Positions 60,813 through 64,000 of a DNA stretch of 64,000 nt are shown in pieces. Each line of letters starts with the position of its first letter. Position 1 is the first letter of the stretch. The translations under genes were made by a program, and so were the position numbers. Under the pieces are notes generated by a model. It was not told the DNA's origin. It saw nothing but the letters and a program-made list of their open reading frames with translations, and made no database searches. Source of the stretch: Emergomyces orientalis (lineage: Eukaryota > Ascomycota > Eurotiomycetes > Onygenales > Ajellomycetaceae); the NCBI GenBank assembly GCA_002110485.1, contig MOWL01000023.1, positions 1,612,001 to 1,676,000 on the forward strand, written 5' to 3'.

Positions 60813-62030
60813 TGAGTGAATCAACTTGGCATCACCGTTTTCCTGTGTGTTCGTCTGTAGTGTGAGAGCGGCGTTTGATAGGCTGGTAAGAGCAAGGCAA
60901 GTAGGAATGCGCGTAGGTACGGCTGCAATGTCACCCAGTGCGCAGGGATTTTTATAGTCGCCTGGAACGAGTATAAGAAGAATAAATAGGCCTGACGGTA
61001 GGGGTGACTTCTGCGCGGCGTCAAAAGATAAAAGAAAAGAAAATTGTGCCTGGCGGCCAGGAACTTATTGAAGTGTTGAGGACTCCAGGGCTGGGTTTCC
61101 GGGGTCGCGAATGGTCGATAAGGGCGGCTGTTTGGCTGCCGGAAATGAGTATTTTCCGATCCGCTGAGAGAGCCGCTAGCCGCTAGCCGCTAACCCCAGT
61201 CGCGTTTAAATGTCAGGTGACATCGAACTATCTTTAATTGGGTCTAGTGTAATCTAGATGACCCTAAAAATATAATATGGCGGAACACGTGATTTTGATG
61301 TGGCTGGCGAAGTTGAACAGGTTTCGGTTGAAGAAAGGGTTGAACGTGTACACATGGGTTGAGATATCAGATACCTCAGTATACCTTATGAACAGCTAGA
61401 GGAGGTATGTACCTAGCTATGTATGGGGTTTTTCTGGCAGAAAATTTGGACATCTGGTCAGTTTCCTCCTGTCTGTCATCGTCCGCGTGTGGCTGAGTCG
61501 TTGTTTCAGGCGGTGGCCAGAACTCGGACCCGTTGATCAGCCGCTGCTGACTGTGCAACGGCTTGGCTGGGGTTCCCCCTCTGTTTTCTTGCTACGAAAC
61601 AACTCGGGGTTGGGTTACCATCACCACCACCATCACGACGACGACGACGACGAACGACGCCGTCTTCCTCTCTACACCTTCTCCAGCAGCAGTCATTTTA
61701 CGGGTAGCCCACATACCCCCAGAAGTACTCTGCTTCAACTTCCAGGCTTTCTCTCTCTCTTTTCTAGTCTGGCTGTCTACTTTCAGTCGTTCTCTAGACA
61801 TTATTCCGTCGACGTTTCATTACCTCATTAGATCCTTAAAGTATCGCGTCCCCTCAAATCCATCTACCGTATCCTTTGGTCTCTTTTCCTGCTCAACCTT
61901 TCCCCCGCTTTTGTCCCTTACAGGTTATAGTAACGCTCTTCGCATTGATAACTGCTCACCTTACCAGTCTTTGCAATTCGCCTATTCTTCATCTTAACTC
62001 CCGTCTTGACTTCCCGAGTGCATCATCAAT
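60813..62030. promoter_or_regulatory. Divergent promoter of ADA2 and SCH9 with SCH9 leader
   Basis: This 1.2 kb region lies between divergent starts. There is a three-copy GCCGCTA repeat at 61172-61192. From 61426 to the SCH9 start (605 nt) no ATG occurs on the plus strand, and the sequence is pyrimidine-rich, so most of this is likely the SCH9 5' leader. A CAC/GAC trinucleotide tract lies at about 61618-61655. Confidence 0.6.
61172..61192. repeat. GCCGCTA tandem repeat, three copies
   Basis: Three perfect 7-bp copies lie about 360 bp upstream of the ADA2 start. Confidence 0.9.
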
Positions 62031-64000
62031 ATGTCGTGGAAACTCACCAAGAGTATGGCCCATCTCTCCATTTCGAAAATTCCTATTTGCTTTTTCCTTA
62101 ATTGTTGGGTTACTGACCTTTTCTGTCCCCCCACAAAGAGCTCAAGGAGACACATCTTGCCCCCTTAGCCAATTCGTTTGGCAGGTCGTCGTCCACGTCT
62201 ACCATCAAACCTGATGCTGCTTCCACAGAAGAGAATGCCAATTTATCTCAAACCCCTACCGCACTCTCTCCAAACTCAAATGGCATTGGTAAGACCCCTT
62301 TTCTTTTATACTATGCCACCTATAAATAGCGGAATGTCTCACTAATACAATAATTCTATGATTTAGCTGCCTCAGAGTCTCTAGTCTCTCCTCCTGTGGC
62401 TCCAGCTAAGCCTGGTATTCTCATCGTTACGTTACACGAGGGGAAAGGCTTTTCACTTTCACCACATTACCAACAGGTTTTCAATGCCCATTTCCAAAAC
62501 TCACTCTCAGGCAACAATACCTTCGCGGGACCTACCTCTATTAGACCCAACTCATCCTCATCCCATTCTACTCAAGGGGCAGTCACTAGTTCTTACGCAC
62601 AATCGACACGACCTCAATCAACGAGTGGCGGGATCAATGCGGCACCTACAATCCATGGTCGATATTCTGCAAAGTACCTTCCCTATGCTCTTCTGGATTT
62701 TGATAAGCTGCAGGTTTTTGTCGATGCTGTGTCAGGTACTCCAGAAAATCCTCTTTGGGCCGGCGATAACACATCGTTTAAGTTCGATGTGTCTCGTGTG
62801 ACTGATCTCAACATTCAACTCTATCTGCGAAATCCTGCTGCTAGGCCAGGTGCTGGCAGAAGTGAGGACATTTTTTTGGGTGCCTGCAGAATTAACCCGA
62901 GATTCGAAGAGGCCCGTCCTTTTGTGGAGGATCCCAAGGCTAGTAAGAAGGACCGTGAAAAGGCAGCTGCAGCACATGCGGAACAGGAGCGCCAAATGGG
63001 ACAGTCGGGTACGGAATGGACAAACTTGCAATTCGGCACGGGTGCCATCAAGATCGGTGTGTCATTTGTCGAAAACCGGCAAAAAAGCCTCAAAATGGAA
63101 GATTTTGAACTCTTGAAAGTCGTTGGCAGGGGCAGTTTTGGAAGGGTCATACAAGTAATGTAAGACTGTCTGCCTGTCCCCCATACTGCTCGTGCTACTG
63201 TCATTCTAACATATATTCATTGTTAAAGGAAACGTGACACCGGTCGTATTTACGCAATGAAGACTCTTCGCAAAGCCCATATCATTTCTCGCTCTGAAGT
63301 GGCGCATACACTTGCTGAGAGATCAGTGCTCTCTCAAATAAATAACCCCTTCATTGTTCCGCTCAAATTCTCTTTTCAATCTCCGGAAAAGTTATATCTC
63401 GTTTTGGCTTTCGTCAACGGTGGTGAATTATTCCATCATCTCCAAAAGGAACAGCGTTTCGATATCAACAGAGCTCGCTTCTACACGGCTGAGTTGATCT
63501 GCGCGCTGGAGTGTCTCCACGGCTTTAAGGTTATCTATCGCGACCTTAAGCCAGAAAATATTCTGCTAGATTATAGTGGCCATATTGCGCTGTGCGACTT
63601 TGGGCTGTGTAAACTTGACATGAAAGATGAAGACCGGACGAATAGTGAGTGGTCGTTAGCCGAGACAGTTTTAAATTTTGACTGCCACTAATTTCTTGTT
63701 AGCATTCTGTGGCACACCTGAATATCTCGCTCCTGAGCTCCTGCTTGGCGACGGATACACGAAGGCTGTGGATTGGTGGACGCTCGGAGTTCTTTTGTAC
63801 GAAATGTTGACAGGTCTTCCACCATTTTATGATGAGAACACAAACGAAATGTACCGCAAGATCCTCCAAGAACCACTTACTTTTCCCAGTCAGGATATCG
63901 TTCCTGGTGCAGCTAGGGATCTTCTTACCAGACTACTTGACCGTAATCCGAACCGTCGACTTGGAGCAAATGGTGCCGCTGAAATCAAAGCACATCATTT
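62031..64000 (+). CDS. SCH9: AGC protein kinase SCH9 (C2 plus kinase), 3' end cut by window
   Basis: This is the nutrient-responsive AGC kinase Sch9, a TORC1 effector controlling growth, translation and stress response. Exons visible: 62031-62052, 62139-62288, 62367-63159, 63229-63644 and 63703 to the window end. The N-terminus joins as MSWKLTKKLKETHLAPLA. A C2-like domain begins at KPGILIVTLHEGKGFSLS and includes YLPYALLDFDKLQVFVDAV. The kinase starts MEDFELLKVVGRGSFGRV, followed by YAMKTLRK, YRDLKPENILL, LCDFGLCK and the activation loop TFCGTPEYLAPE. The last visible residues (NRRLGANGAAEIKAHHF) are in subdomain XI, so the AGC C-terminal extension with turn and hydrophobic motifs lies outside. 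Identity is firm from the C2-kinase combination. Confidence 0.95.

Overview
The window is nuclear DNA of a filamentous ascomycete. The genes carry short introns with GTATGT/GTAAGT-type donors and TAG/CAG acceptors, and there are long AT-rich spacers. The gene set is typical of Eurotiomycetes. One 1.1 kb stretch is nearly free of CpG, which is the mark of C-to-T repeat mutation. I infer an onygenalean fungus (Histoplasma/Blastomyces/Paracoccidioides-like), but sequence alone does not prove the order. I support 17 protein genes, two of them cut by the window edges, and one intron-encoded C/D snoRNA. Most exon models were joined by hand, by keeping the reading frame and the family consensus across splice sites.

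Layout. Bases 1-16.6 kb are compact and mostly housekeeping: the end of eIF3c (NIP1), ESCRT-II SNF8 (minus), ribosomal protein L7 with a snoRNA in intron 2, DNA polymerase alpha catalytic subunit POL1, the bifunctional thiamine enzyme THI20, and the DEAD-box helicase DBP2 with a long late intron. Bases 16.6-29.1 kb hold no gene I can support. This gap contains a CpG-depleted relic near its left end and, at its right end, a 1.4 kb leader without a single ATG that runs into a CON7-type C2H2 regulator at 29.1-31.3 kb. After a 2.3 kb spacer come RAD9 (plus) and an RCC1-repeat protein of the ATS1/KTI13 type (minus), converging, then a mitochondrial PPR protein. Mannitol-1-phosphate 5-dehydrogenase stands alone between two long spacers at 44-45 kb. 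Bases 48.4-55.9 kb hold three poorly known genes: a disordered PPxY protein, an FHA-domain protein kinase, and a protein with a duplicated Trp-rich module. The last 8 kb carry a peroxisomal enoyl-CoA hydratase (C-terminal SKL), the SAGA adaptor ADA2 and the first part of the AGC kinase SCH9.

Functional links are loose. POL1, RAD9 and the FHA kinase all belong to families tied to replication or DNA-damage signalling. CON7, ADA2 and SCH9 are regulators of development, transcription and nutrient response. I see no operon-like or biosynthetic cluster, no CRISPR array, no intact transposon and no tRNA or rRNA gene.

The observations most worth following are the RPL7 intron snoRNA, whose guide matches 25S rRNA in the register for Gm805; the ATG-free CON7 leader; the conserved-position long intron of DBP2; the CpG-depleted relic; the duplicated Trp-rich module; and the FHA kinase whose FHA histidine is replaced.
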